DNA of 64,000 bases from positions 1 through 64,000 of the forward strand of contig QUZD01000026.1 in NCBI GenBank assembly GCA_003693505.1, read 5' to 3'. Origin of the DNA: Pseudonectria foliicola. Its lineage: Eukaryota; Ascomycota; Sordariomycetes; Hypocreales; Nectriaceae. Positions 44,198 to 55,632 of this stretch are shown piece after piece. The translations under genes and the position numbers were made by a program. The notes below the pieces were generated by a model. It was not told the DNA's origin, did not search any database, and worked only from the letters and a program-made list of their open reading frames with translations. Within the stretch, counting starts at the first letter, position 1. Every line of letters begins with the position of its first letter.

Positions 44198-44922
44198 TCA
44201 CAGGCCCTGGCGGAGCCAGTCCGCCAGCTTGGACTTGCCGAGCTGCGCCAGGTTGTTGACGCCCTGTTCGCTGAGGTCGATCCGCCCGATGGGAACGTCC
44301 TGGGTGGGGGCCCTGCTGACGCGCTGGACAATGACAGTAGGGTCCGTCTCGAGGATGATGCCGTCGTCGACAATCTCGTCAATCGCCAACGAGACGAGGT
44401 CGTAGTTTTCGACAATTGTTCGCTTGTCCACAGATTGCCTGTTGTGTCGGTCAGTATCGCCATCCTGCGGCGAACCCAGATACGGAGAGAAGAGGAAGGG
44501 ACGAACTTGAAGAGCAGATGCAGAGAGTCGCGCAGCGCAAGAATGGTGTTGTAGAGCAGGATCTCGTTCTCGTCGACGCTGCCAACGACGTACATCATGA
44601 CGTCCGACTCCATCTTGTACAGGACGATTCGGTTGTCGTAGAGGATAATGTCACCCGTCTGCTTGGCAGTCTTGTCGAGCAGGCCCTTCTCGAAGGCCTT
44701 TTGTGACTTGAGATCCGGGTAGGGGTTGGACGAGGAGCTCGAGGAGGCTGCGGCAAGCGGGCTGGTCAGCTAAGGACAGATTGAAGCAAGCGGTGGGATT
44801 GCGAAGCTACCATTTGGCGCCGAGTGCGGCGGGGAGAAGTATTTTGCGAATATCCTGGAACCGTCCTCGGTGCTGAGGATGAGGACGGCCTGGACCGAGA
44901 ACAAGGTCATTCCTGGAGACAT
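44198..44922 (-). CDS. ret3: Coatomer subunit zeta
   Basis: Three exons (44922-44811, 44747-44507, 44438-44198) encode 197 residues. The N-terminal longin-type fold shows 'MSPGMTLFSVQAVLILSTED', 'RIFAKYFSPPH', 'QKAFEKGLLDKTAKQTGDII' and 'MMYVVGSVDENEILLYNTIL'. Exon 3 gives 'ENYDLVSLAIDEIVDDGIIL' and a 'VPIGRIDLSEQGVNNLAQLG' tail. Zeta-COP pairs with gamma-COP in the COPI coat for Golgi-to-ER retrieval. The first intron uses acceptor GCCGCAG; a nearer TTAG acceptor would break the frame. A Ser-run (six Ser) follows the junction. Intron 2 has the less common donor GTTCGT. It diverges from mcm4 and converges with sua5. Confidence 0.9.
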
Positions 44923-45164
44923 GGTGGCGGTTGTTGTGTAGAAGCTCACGTTGACATACGGCGCTCTCTCCGTACCTATGAGACGGGCCCCTCCAGATGC
45001 CACACGTCCATCTTGCCGACGATAGCTTGCGGCTCAAGGTTTCACCGCTCCGACAGGGCCCTTGTGCCTGGCAACCTGCATCTTTCGCACGGGCCATCTC
45101 ATCAGGTACGTACCGGAGAGACATAGTACATACCTCAGGTACCTTAGACTACATATTAGAATAG

Positions 45165-45170
45165 ACGCGT
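45165..45170 (+). promoter_or_regulatory. MluI cell-cycle box (ACGCGT), distal
   Basis: A perfect ACGCGT lies 186 bp before the mcm4 ATG. This is the core site of MBF (Mbp1-Swi6 / Cdc10 complexes), which drives G1/S genes including MCM genes in yeasts. The match is seen directly; function is inferred. Confidence 0.65.
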
Positions 45171-45183
45171 CGAGAGCCACTTT

Positions 45184-45189
45184 ACGCGT
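45184..45189 (+). promoter_or_regulatory. MluI cell-cycle box (ACGCGT), proximal
   Basis: A second perfect ACGCGT starts 19 bp after the start of the first, about two helical turns apart, so both face the same side of the helix. A close match (GACGCGC) lies 20 bp further on. Confidence 0.65.
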
Positions 45190-45350
45190 CCAGTAATATT
45201 CGGACGCGCTTGACCCCCTGTTGGTCGTTAGTCCCCTCCCCCTCGTTTTCACCGTTTCGTCTCCATTGTTGACATTGGTATTGACATTGACACTTTGACA
45301 AGCTCCACCAAACATTTCTGCGTGAGCATCAGGACAGACACCATTTCGAC

Positions 45351-48300
45351 ATGTCTTCGCCATCAAAACGTCGGCAGCGGGACTCCCAGTCTACGACGCC
45401 TCGTCGTTCCGCTCGCCAATCGGAAGCCCAAGGTCCAGGCGATGCCACCCAACCGTCCCAGCTCGCCTCGAGCCCGCTCTTCTACCAGTCCTCGCCGGCG
45501 CCAGATGGCGGCCCCGGTGATGTATCATCGCCGCTGCGGCAAATGTCCAATAGTCAGAGTCAAAGTCAGAGTCAGAGCGCCCGCGGGCTGAGCGGCCTGC
45601 CTAGCTCTCCGTTGCGCCAGATGACAGAGACCCAAAGCGACGATGATCCGCAGCGAACACCCAAAGCCACTCCGGCGTATACTGGAGGTACGATATGGGC
45701 GCGCCTGGCTGATCAGGCTGGGAATTGATAAGCTGACCTCTCTCCAGGATCCTCTCCCATTCGATACGACCCCAGCTCCAGCCCAGGCAGATCACTGCGG
45801 CAACAGTCCGAGCTACGGAGTGAGAGCAGTGGTTTGTTTATTGGTTCCCAGGTCGGAAGCTCTGCTCCGCATCGCCGTGGTGATATCAATTCAGATGCGG
45901 CGCGGACACCTCGCGCACCTCGCCGGGTGATTCTGGATGACTCCGGGCGAGTCGTGCGCGAGGGCACCGCCTACGGCTCCGATGCGCCTTCGTTTTCCAA
46001 CCGGGACCCCAATACCTCGGAGGCAGACGCACTCGGCGGGCAGGGACAGAGCTTGATCTGGGGCACGACAGTTTCCATCGACGACACATTTGCCTCTTTC
46101 AAGGACTTTTTGCGCAACTTCACCGCCAAGTACCGCATGTACGCTGACGGCATCTCCGATGAAGATGTACAAGAGGCCCCTGAGGCAGAGTCGAAGCCCT
46201 ACTGGGAGTCTCTTGAGAACATGCTGCTGCTGGGTTCGACGAGACTTTATCTCAATGTTGCCGACTTGAACCTGTACCCTCCCACCCGCAAGCTATGGCA
46301 TCAGATTCAAGCGTACCCGCAAGAAATCGTGCCGGTCATGGATCAGTCGGTGCACGACATGATGGTCGAGCTGGCACGAGCCGAGACCTTGAGGAACCGG
46401 GGATCTCAGAGCAGCGCGGGCCAGCAGGCCTCGCAGCAGAGCACACAGAGCTCAGAGCCCGTGTTTCCGAGCTCTGATCGACCCGAGGAACCGCCAACGC
46501 CTCGGCCGCAGCAGGAGCAGACGTCGTTGGAAGACCAAGTATCTGCCTCAATCTACGTCGTGCGACCCTTTGGTCTAGACAAGACGACCAACCTGCGAGA
46601 CCTCAACCCTGCCGGTAAGGAGAAGCCAGTCAGCCTGCTCGAACCACAGGATAGCTAATAGTCTACAGATATGGACCGTCTCATTTGCATCAAGGGCCTT
46701 GTCATCCGAACTACGCCAGTCATACCGGATATGAAGGATGCCTTCTTCCGCTGCAACGTGTGCAACCATTCAGTCAACGTAGGCCTGGACCGCGGCAAGA
46801 TCCGCGAACCCACCGAATGCCCTCGAGAGATTTGCGGCTCCAAGAACTCGATGCAGATTGTTCATAACCGCTGCTCCTTTGAGGACAAGCAGGTCATTAA
46901 GCTTCAGGAGACGCCCGATGCGGTGCCTCCTGGCCAGACACCACACTCCGTCTCGGTCTGTGTGTACAATGAATTGGTCGACTTCTGCAAGGCAGGTGAT
47001 CGCGTGCAACTGACTGGCATCTTCCGCGTCAGCCCTGTACGCGTCAACCCCCGCCAGCGGGCGCTCAAGAGTGTCTACAAGACGTATGTAGACGTCTTGC
47101 ACATTCAAAAGGTAGACAAGAAGCGCATGGGTGCAGATCTCTCTACACTGGGCGTTGCGGGTGAGGAAGAGGCAGAGGCTCGTGGCAACGACTTGGAGGA
47201 GACGCGCACAATCTCCCCGGAGGAAGAAGAGAAGATTCGGGAGACGGCTGCGAGGGCTGACATTTACGACCTGCTGGCACGCTCACTGGCACCCTCAATC
47301 TACGAAATGGACGACGTCAAGAAGGGCATTCTCCTCCAGCTCTTTGGCGGTGCCAACAAGACGTTCCAGAAGGGCGGTAGCCCCAAGTATCGCGGCGATA
47401 TCAACATCCTCCTCTGCGGTGATCCGTCGACATCCAAGTCGCAGATTCTATCCTACGTCCACAAAATTGCCCCCCGCGGCATCTACACTAGCGGAAAGGG
47501 GTCTTCTGCCGTCGGTCTGACGGCCTACGTGACGAGAGACCCAGAGACCCGGCAATTGGTTCTCGAGTCTGGAGCGCTGGTGCTGTCGGACGGTGGTGTC
47601 TGCTGCATTGACGAGTTTGACAAGATGTCGGATGCCACCCGCTCCGTGCTCCACGAAGTGATGGAGCAGCAGACGGTGTCAGTCGCCAAGGCTGGCATCA
47701 TCACCACGCTCAACGCGCGAACGAGCATTCTTGCGTCTGCAAATCCCATCGGCAGTCGCTACAACCCGGATCTTCCGGTACCGCAGAACATTGACCTTCC
47801 GCCTACCCTTCTGTCTCGTTTCGACTTGGTGTATCTGATCCTTGACCGAGTTGACGAGAAGACTGACCGAAGGCTGGCCAAGCATCTCTTGTCTCTGTAT
47901 CTCGAGGACAAGCCTCACTCTGCCCCGACTGGCAACGACATCCTGCCCGTGGAGTTCCTCACCCTGTACATTTCGTACGCGCGCGCCAACATCCACCCTG
48001 TCATCTCGCCGGAAGCCGGGCAGGAGCTTGTGGAGGCGTACGTGGCAATGCGATCGCTGGGCCAGGACGTCCGTGCAGCAGAGAAGCGCATCACGGCTAC
48101 CACTCGACAGCTTGAGAGCATGATCCGCCTGGCTGAGGCGCATGCCAAGATGCGGCTATCGGAGACAGTCACGAGAGATGACGTGCGCGAGGCGAACCGG
48201 CTGATCCAGACGGCGCTCAAGACGGCTGCCACCGACTCTCAGGGCCGCATCGACATGAGTCTCCTGACCGAGGGAACCAGCGCGACGGAGCGGAAGCGCA

Positions 48301-48527
48301 AGGAGGAGCTCAAGGAGGCTCTGCTGAGGCTGCTGGACGAGATGACGGCCGGGGGCAATTCGGTGCGGTGGAGCGACGTGTCAAGGAGGCTGAGCGAGGG
48401 CGCCAGCGTCCCTATTGAGCAGGCCGAGTTCACCGAGGCGATGCGGGCGCTGGAGGCGGAAAACGCCATCTTGGTCAGCGGTGAAGGTGCAAGGAGGAAC
48501 GTAAGGAGGGTGACGGGTGTGGCTTGA
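45351..48527 (+). CDS. mcm4: MCM4 replicative helicase subunit
   Basis: Three exons (45351-45687, 45748-46614, 46669-48527) encode 1,020 residues. The first ~190 residues are the disordered Ser/Pro/Gln-rich regulatory tail of MCM4, with several Ser-Pro sites and a duplicated 'SSPLRQM' peptide (about residues 59-65 and 85-91). The OB-fold region includes a zinc ribbon ('FRCNVCNHS' with 'ECPREICGSK', C-x2-C and C-x4-C). The AAA+ core has Walker A 'CGDPSTSKSQIL', Walker B 'GVCCIDEFDKM', sensor 'LASANPIGSRYNP' and arginine finger 'LLSRFDLVYLI'. A winged-helix C terminus follows ('GNSVRWSDVSRRLSEGAS'). It is part of the Mcm2-7 hexamer that unwinds DNA at replication forks; the tail is the expected target of CDK and DDK. 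Both introns are short (60 and 54 nt). MluI boxes upstream fit G1/S expression. Confidence 0.95.
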
Positions 48528-48759
48528 GAGGATGTCGAGGAGAAGGATGACAGCATGACGAGAGATGGGTGTATGAATGGTTCTATTTCCAGGGTCTACT
48601 TGGGGGTGGGCACGTCACGGTAGGTTAAGGGACGGAGGCGTTGGCATATATAACTAAGTGTACACCAGTAATGCCTATTGACTTGACAAAACAAGGTAGC
48701 ATAGCAGGAGACGATATCCGTAAGCAATTTTGTCTCATGGTGCAGACGGGCATGCCAGA

Positions 48760-50665
48760 CTACGTCCTGGTGGCCATGGCAGCTTCGAGGGCATCCCGCA
48801 GGGTGTCAATCAGATCCTCCACGTCCTCGAGCCCGGCGGAGATGCGCACACTCTCCTCCTTGACGCCCAGGCTCCGCATATACTCTCGCTCCTCGGGCTT
48901 CTTTCCGTAGACGAACATGTTGTAGGCAAATATAAGGGAAACGTGGCCGCCGAGGTGGGGGCTCGGGTAGAAGCCGCAGCGGTCGTAAAAGGCGACGGCG
49001 GCCGGCAGGTCGACAAAGTCAACGTTGAGGAGGCAGCCGTAGCCGGGCCCGGGCAGCTCCGGGGCGGGCCGGCGGAGGAGGGCATCGTAGGCGGGGCGGG
49101 TGGGCAAGAGGCTCGGGTAGCGGACGGCGGCGACGGGGCTGCCGGGGCGACGGGCCTCGGCGGCGAGGAAGTCGGCCATGGCGCGGGCGTTGCGGTTGAG
49201 GACGGCGGAGCGGGCGAGCAGGTCGCGGCTGTTGTCGAGCAGGACCTGGGCGTCGGCGGCGAAGAGCTCGTTGCGGTGCGACTGGCGGTAGAGGGCGGCC
49301 AGCTCGGCGTAGCGCGGCGACTGCGGGTTGAGGACGACGGAGCCACCGAGGACGTTTGCGTAGCCGCTAAAGGACTTTGTGAGCGACGACGTGACAATGT
49401 CGGACAGGGCGAGCACGTCGACGTTGGCGAAGCCGCTGACGGTCTCGTCGACGATGAAGACGAAGCGGTGCTTTTCCGACTGGCGATGGTGTCAGTGTAG
49501 CCCCAGCCACAATAGTACAAGGCAAGGCAAGGCAAGGCAAGGGGGAGGGATTCGAAACCCCCATCAAGAAAACATACCAGCGCCTTGAGCCGGGCAAGAT
49601 CCGGCGTGTCGAGCGACGGGTTGCCGGGCACCTCGACAAAGACGTAGCTGACCTCTTGGCCCTCGTCCAGCCAAGCCTCAAACTCGTCGAGGCCCTGGCC
49701 GTCGACGCGCCCAAAGTACCTCCACCCGTGCGGGCTCTCCTCGACCAGGTGGTGGTACGTGTTGTGGAAGATGATGCCGAGCGCGACGATGCAGCCGGGC
49801 CGGTGCGCCAGCAGCAGGTTGGACGTGTGGAAGAGCGCCGCCATGCCCGTCGGGTACAGGAAGACGTCGCCGGGCGTGCTGGCGACCTTGGCGGCGTCCC
49901 GGGGCGCCCGGTGCAGCAGCTCCGTGATGCGCTGCCGGATGCCGGCGTGGGCCGGGCTCTCGGGGGTCCACGTCGGGGCCGGCAGCGCGGCGATGGCGGC
50001 GGCGTCGGCACCCGGCACCGTCTCGGCATTGGCGCCGGTTCCGGTGACGGGCACCTCGACCATGGAGTCGACGCCCCTGAGCAGCTCCTCGCCGCCGCGG
50101 ATCGAGATGCCCAGGCCCGGGGCGCCCCAGGTCAGCATCATTGCCGGCGCGTGCTGCGGCTCAAACAGCACGGCGTAGACGCGGTGGCCCGCAACGTCGA
50201 CGCAGCGCAGCATCACGTCGTCGGGCCGGATCCGGTGCTCGCCCCGGCCCTCGTGCGCTACGTGCCGCCGCGTGTACGGCCACTCGGCCGGGTTCAGGTA
50301 CACCATGCAGCCCTTGCCCTCGAGGCCGACCTTTTTGGCAACCTCCTGGCCGAGCTATATATATCAATGGGGCCGGCGCCCTCTCGGTCAGCCAGTCCAT
50401 TACGCCTCAAGTTACACCTTACGCCATGATGGATGGGTATGGGGGGGGGATTTGGTTCTCGGCGGGCTCAACACTCACTCACCTGGGCAACATAGTGCGT
50501 GGGTGCGAAGCGGGGATAGATGTGGACGAGCTTCACCATCGGCCCCTTGTCGCCGTCGCGGACCGCCTTGGACGTGCTCCATCCCGGCAGGTTGCTGATG
50601 ATGCTGTACGGCGTCTGCGGCGGAGGCGCACAACCAAACTCGGACTGGGTCCTCAAGACAACCAT
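48760..50665 (-). CDS. Cystathionine gamma-synthase-like PLP enzyme (Cys/Met metabolism family)
   Basis: Three exons (50665-50483, 50354-49578, 49479-48760) encode 559 residues. The N-terminal ~190 residues are specific to the fungal STR2-like branch ('TPYSIISNLPGWSTSKAVRD', 'VKLVHIYPRFAPTHYVAQ'). The PLP fold includes 'VFLYPTGMAALFHTSNLLL', 'PHGWRYFGRVDGQGLDEFE', 'EVPGNPSLDTPDL' and the internal aldimine Lys in 'IVTSSLTKSFSGYANVLGGS'. Exon 3 ends 'SVRISAGLEDVEDLIDTLRD', normal for the family. The expected reaction joins cysteine to an activated homoserine to form cystathionine in transsulfuration; the exact substrate cannot be read from sequence. The start is the Met giving MVVLRTQSEFGC; another Met 19 codons upstream is in frame. 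Exons 2 and 3 are markedly G+C-rich, creating long spurious antisense frames. Intron 2 contains a GGCAA tandem repeat. Confidence 0.85.
49518..49541. repeat. (CAAGG)n run in an intron
   Basis: Five pentamer units lie within intron 2 of the cystathionine gamma-synthase-like gene. The same pentamer recurs at 54386-54414 and, inverted, near 35350-35363. Confidence 0.85.
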
Positions 50666-51394
50666 GATGACGCTCGCTTTGATGCTCTTGTGCACAATCC
50701 CAAGACGCAGATATGCACACAAGACGTGAGATGGAAATAGACGTGTAAATGTAAGTGCAAATGCAAATGTAAATGTAAATGTAAATGTGAGATAAAGTCA
50801 GTCAGTCAGTCAGCCAGCTCCGGGAGGGGTCACACGCAGAGTCGTGGCCGCGGCCAAGGTCAGGAGCCCATCAACACCAGAAAAACAGCCCGGTGGAGAC
50901 TAGACCGACCTACACTTGCTACAGTATATAGATATATATACTGTACAACAGCAGACGCCGAGAGGGCGCTCTTAGGCCCAACTTACAGTACCGATACAGT
51001 CAGACCCCGATTTGTCCTGGATCCAAGGATGAGAAAGGGTATAAGCGCACTAAGGAGCGACCCAAGACAGAACTCGCGGTGCCATTAACTATTGTAGAGA
51101 GCCAATCACTCGATTCGACGCCACCGCCTCAGCTGCCAACGCCGCTGATGCGCGCCAAACAAAATCTCTCACACTGCAGACTACGACTACGAATCTTCAT
51201 CTCTCAGAGGCCCGCCGGGAGGGGCTTTCAAGACAGCGCTCAATACGACTAACCAAACAAGACAGTAGCTGCCCAACTGTCCTGCTTACAATACCAACAC
51301 TGCTCATGAACAAATTAATGATTCTCCATCGCTTACCGAAGCAGGCTTTTCCTTCCTTTCCTCCTTTTCCTCTGTCCAATTACACGAAACCCCC
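50666..51394. other. Intergenic, 729 bp
   Basis: Promoter of the PLP enzyme and 3' side of vtc4. It holds a TAAATG/CAAATG hexamer run (about 50752-50786), a GTCA tetramer run (about 50799-50814) and an AT-rich TATATAGATATATATACTG stretch (about 50924-50943). No gene was recognised. Confidence 0.5.
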
Positions 51395-53825
51395 TTACCA
51401 AACCTTTCTCTCCCGGCCTTCATACGCAAAGTTCACCGCGACTGCGACGAACAAGGCGATACAGAGCGCGCTGGGGCCCCATCGATCAAAGAACTTGGCA
51501 GCCTTGCGCTCTCGGATGGCGCGGCTTCGGTACAGGTAAATCACGACTGAGTAGAACAAGCTCATAAACGCCAACAAGCTGAATGCGCCCGCCACCCAGA
51601 ACGACGTCGGCGTAGGGTGAGTGCCAAAGTTGAGAAGGGTGACGGCAATCGTGCCAATGTAGATGGAATACTCGAGCTAGCATCTCCAGGTCAGTAATCG
51701 TTGCTCGGTGATTCGAGCACAAAAGTAGAAACTCACCCATCCGAGGAATGTTCTTTCAGCGGCAAAGTACACCTTGGGCTCCACGCGAACAGGCACGTAG
51801 ATTCGCTTTCCCGGGGGTGCCTTGAACCTCCTCTCCTCAATCTCAGACGATCCAAATAGAGCCGTGAGGCGGTCGCTGCGAGGGACTTGCGTGCTCTGCG
51901 GCTGTGGGATAGCGTGCTTCGCAACGTTCACGATTCCATGGCCGAGTTGTCGTCCTTTGACGGACAAGAGAGTCGAGTAGTAGTGCCACCCGCCGATTCT
52001 CTTGGCCTCCTGCAGCTCAAAGTCCTCGTCGTATTCGTCGTCCGAGTCGTAGATGGGGTAGTCGTCGGTTCCGACTGCATTCTCGGTCACCTGACCCTCA
52101 ACATCGGAAGCAACCGCGCGGTGGCGGGCTGCTCCCTGGGCACTTGATTCTCCGTTGCCGTGGCGATGGCCGGTCGGTCTGAGGTCCTCGTCATCAGAAT
52201 CCACTTCATCCTCATCGTCCGACGTGTTCGTCGTCCCAGAGATGCCAGGACGTCGGATACCAAAGTCATGGGTCACAGGCTTGCGAATATCCACATCCAT
52301 CTGGGGCATCCAGAAGGGAAGCAAGTTGATGCGGTCGGGGAACAGGCAGGCGCAACCATGAATGAACTTGGAGAACTTGGGAAGAGCCTCAACAAGGTGA
52401 GAGGAGATGAGCTGACGCACCCACTCGGGCGGTTCTTGTCCATGCTGGGTCTGGAGCTTCACCTCCAAGACGGCGTAGGGAAACCGCACAACATCCTCGG
52501 GGGGCAGCTGAGAGAAGGGGAAGTCTACTCCGATGTCCATCCGCCTCCAGTTATCCCCGGAACGGGTGCGGCCGTCCAGGTTGTCCTCACGAACCATGGT
52601 GAGCTCCGTGTCAAGCGAGATACGCACACGGGCATCGGCAGGGAGCTGAAAGGCCGTGCGGTTGTAGAAGGAACGGCAGACGGGCTGGTAACCCTTCTTG
52701 ATGACAGAGTACTGGACCTCTCGCGCCAGCTGTTCATCCTCGGCAATGGCCTTCTCCGACTTCTTTCCCTCCTTGCGGGCCTTCTCAAAGATGGCCTCTG
52801 GGAGCAGCTCGCCCTTCATGTACGAGTTGACGTTCTTCTCCTTGATCGAGAAGCGCGCCTTGACAGACTTCTCGCCAGTCCAGTCCTCTCGGTGGGTCTT
52901 GCGCTCCACGAAGATGGTTTCTGTCTGCATGCCACCGTACCATCGGAGTCGGATAGCCTCGGCACCTTCGGATTTCTTAAGTCGACCCTCGTAAAGATCC
53001 CATGAGTCCGGGTTATCGTAGTAGATGGAGGTGATGGCACTGTCCTGGGCCTCGAACTCCTTGCTGGCGTTGAAGACGAGAACGGGCAAGTGCTTCAAGA
53101 TGATGAGCTTGAGCTCAGTCACATTGTCGGGGTGGACCCAGTATTTGGTGGTCTGGCGGACAAAGTTGGCCTGTCCACCACCGGCAGCGCTGTCGCCCTT
53201 GACGGGGTTGCCGCGCGTTCGGACCAGGTCGTACAGCTTGGAAAGCTTGATGACGGACGCGTCGTAGTTCTCCTTGTAGAAAGGCTTGGCCTTGAGGCGG
53301 GTCTCAAAGGCAGGCTTCAGGTACCAACCAGTTGCTTTCTAATTGCGCGACCTCTGTTAGCGCACGAATGTCAGCACGCCAAAGGGATGGACTCACATCA
53401 TGCTTCTTAATGATTTTGGAGAAACCGGTGTAGTTGAGCTGGACAAACTTGGAGAGATCGTGGACGTCGGCAATGATGTCACTGAGATCCTCCTCAAGGA
53501 GCATGAACTCCTCCTCGCTAGGGCCCGTCTCGGACAAGCCACGCTCGTTGAGGCGATGGACAACCTCCTTGACCTCACGCTCGCTCACAGCAATGCGACG
53601 CGCAATCTCCATCGCCTTGACCTGCTGCTTGGTATGGACTTTGTCAAGCTCGGCCTCGAGCTTGTCGACAAAGCGGCCTTCGTCATCCTCAGTCCATTGG
53701 GGTCGACCGTCGGCCTTGGGTGAGCCGGTGGCATGCTTCAAGTCATTCTTGAGGCCATCGTAGTCGATGTAGTACCACTGGTACTGGTGGATAACGCTGG
53801 AGCGAAGCTGCTCACCGAACTTCAT
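51395..53825 (-). CDS. vtc4: VTC4 polyphosphate polymerase of the vacuolar transporter chaperone complex
   Basis: Three exons (53825-53397, 53338-51737, 51676-51395) encode 770 residues. The SPX domain (1-150) starts MKFGEQLRSSVIHQYQWYYI and ends with the basic 'FSKIIKKHDKATGWYL' cluster that binds inositol pyrophosphates. The tunnel domain (about 190-500) carries the polymerase residues: Lys in 'TTKYWVHP' (about 208), Arg273 and Arg275 in 'IRLRWYG', Lys290 in 'FVERKTHRE', plus 'CRSFYNRTAFQLP' and 'YAVLEVKLQ'. A long acidic linker (about 535-640) precedes the C-terminal DUF202-type membrane domain with three helices ('YIGTIAVTLLNFG', 'FWVAGAFSLLAFMSLFYSVV', 'ALCIALFVAVAVNFAYEG'). It makes polyphosphate from ATP and passes it into the vacuole. 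The Vtc4 N terminus and intact Arg/Lys set distinguish it from catalytically weak Vtc2/3. Exon 2 ends exactly at the start of the membrane domain. Confidence 0.93.
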
Positions 53826-55632
53826 GACGACGACGCCGGGTTGGACTGCGGTGCCCGTGCAGTTGGGTGTCCAGGTTCTGCTACGGGTCTTGAGATTTTC
53901 GTGGATTAGCATGTGTAGCAAGGGAGACGCAGCCCCAACAGCCAGGCAGAATAGGTTGGCGCCCAGAAGACGGGTGGGCGCGCTCTGGTGAGCGGGTGAG
54001 CGGGCGAGCGAGGCAGGAGGAGAGGATTCGCGAGGAGCGCAAGCAGAGAGAGAGATAGAGAGAGAGATTGAGTGAGAGATGGAATCCGCGTCGACTGTCG
54101 GCGAGAGGCTGGGCGGTTTGAAACAGTTGACGGCGACGGGACAAAAACTGGGGAGCAAGGGCGTTGGGCAATTGGGATGCGCTGATGGGGGCAGAATCGA
54201 AGGCTTACCTGGAGTAAAGATGCAGAGGAGGATGGAAGAGGAGAAAGCGCACGAGATGCTCAGCCTGAACCGGAGATAGGTACCCAGTTGCCTAGGTAGA
54301 CAAGGTAGGTAGGAGCAGGCGATGGTGGTGATGGGGACGGATCGGATGAAGTCAGTTGCAGTGGGTGGGTGTACTGTAGTAGTAGCCAAGGCAAGGCAAG
54401 GCAAGGCAAGGCAATGCAATGCGCGAACCCGCAAGTGCAGCAAAGCTCCATTAATTACTTACCTGCTGCACCACGCCATGTAACTTTAGCAGGTCCAGTG
54501 CCTGTTCGGGTACAGCGCCGCCCGACCCGTCAATCCAGTTCCTAAGTTACTTAGCTGCTGCGCTGGGGCTCAGCGGGATGCTTCCCTGGCTTCCCTGCAC
54601 TGGACACCAGAGACAGCCTCCCAGCAACCGCCAACGTGATTGGGCGTGGGCCTTCTGTCCGCCCTAGCCTCAGCGATGCAGCGCGCCCATTGGCAAATCA
54701 GCTGCCAAGCTTTGAGAACGTGGCTGAGCACTTTTTGACATTGAAGCCGCCTCTAGACTACTGTACACAAATTAGTGCCATTGTAGGCCCCCGGAACTCC
54801 ACTGGAGCTACAGCGCAGCGCAAGTGGCCCAGCAGCACAGGTACAGAGATGATGTACCTCCACGGCCTGGAACGCTCTCCTCGACAACGCGAGCTCCACG
54901 ACGGGTTGGAATGTGGCCCATAACGCGCAACTGGGTGGGCAATTCGTACGAGAGTGCCGGCTAGCCTGCCATATAGCCCTGCACCTGCAGGCATGGTGGG
55001 CCATCGTATTATTCTCTCCGTAATCTGTAGGTACAGTATGTTGTACACACGTACTACAGTACATATATGTGCCATGTACAGTACATGACAACGGGCAAGA
55101 ACAAGGAGGACACCACAGTTCAGCCTCGGTTTACGGCCTCTGACGGGTCTATCCGGTCCAATCCAGCCAGAGCATTCTGTCATGCGCCCCGCCGAGTGCA
55201 AGGAACCCTTGTGGCGGGGCAATCATACGCAGAGTCTGGTTTGGGATGGCTTCGTCCAGACTTTTTTTTTTCTTGCCCTCTCTGCTGCAGATTGAGACGT
55301 CCATTGTGGTTTCCTGGTGTCTTTCCTCTCTCCCTAGCCTTGTACCTTGTAATCTGCATAAACTATACGTCCTCTTGTCTAGACAGTAAGTCGCTCAGCC
55401 GCCCAGGTACCCATCTCCGAACGGTGAATTTGACTCACAGTACGGATACCTATTTCACTTGCCCACTCTCCTACTTACAACTACCAACAGCTACTGATTG
55501 ACTTCCAGATAGCTGCCCCGCAGCCCAATTCAACCCCGGCTGTCCTGCCAGGTACTTACTCTACAGATTACCTTGAATGGTTTTCGTACTACATACGACT
55601 GCTACTACGACTACACCCCCACCATCAACAAC
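53826..55632. promoter_or_regulatory. Divergent promoter region, vtc4 / rmt2
   Basis: 1.8 kb between divergent starts. The vtc4 side is an A/G-rich (on +) leader with GAGA runs (about 54040-54075) and a TAGGTACCCAGTTGCCTAGG...TAGGTAGG tract (54278-54312). A CAAGG pentamer run lies at 54386-54414. Several TAC/GTAC palindromic stretches occur at about 55030-55085. No additional gene was recognised; a 5'-UTR intron of either gene is possible. Confidence 0.5.

Larger units (their letters stand above)
44923..45350. promoter_or_regulatory. Divergent promoter, zeta-COP gene / mcm4
   Basis: A 428-bp interval between divergent ATGs. It holds two perfect ACGCGT boxes (listed separately) plus a near match GACGCGC at about 45203, and CAGGTACGTACC/CAGGTACCTTAG tracts at about 45104-45145. 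Confidence 0.65.

Noticed and set aside
48730..50429. Long plus-strand frames (about 250 codons each) opposite the PLP enzyme gene
   Set aside because: They mirror the highly G+C-rich exons of the real minus-strand gene and are Val/Gly/Asp/Arg-rich without domains; typical antisense shadows.
52160..53005. 281-codon plus-strand frame opposite vtc4
   Set aside because: It is entirely antisense to the VTC4 tunnel domain, has no recognisable motif, and is explained by codon bias of the true gene.
53826..54443. Extension of VTC4 by about 200 residues at the N terminus
   Set aside because: The frame is open upstream, but the SPX domain must begin at MKFGEQL; the extension is low complexity and lies in the leader.
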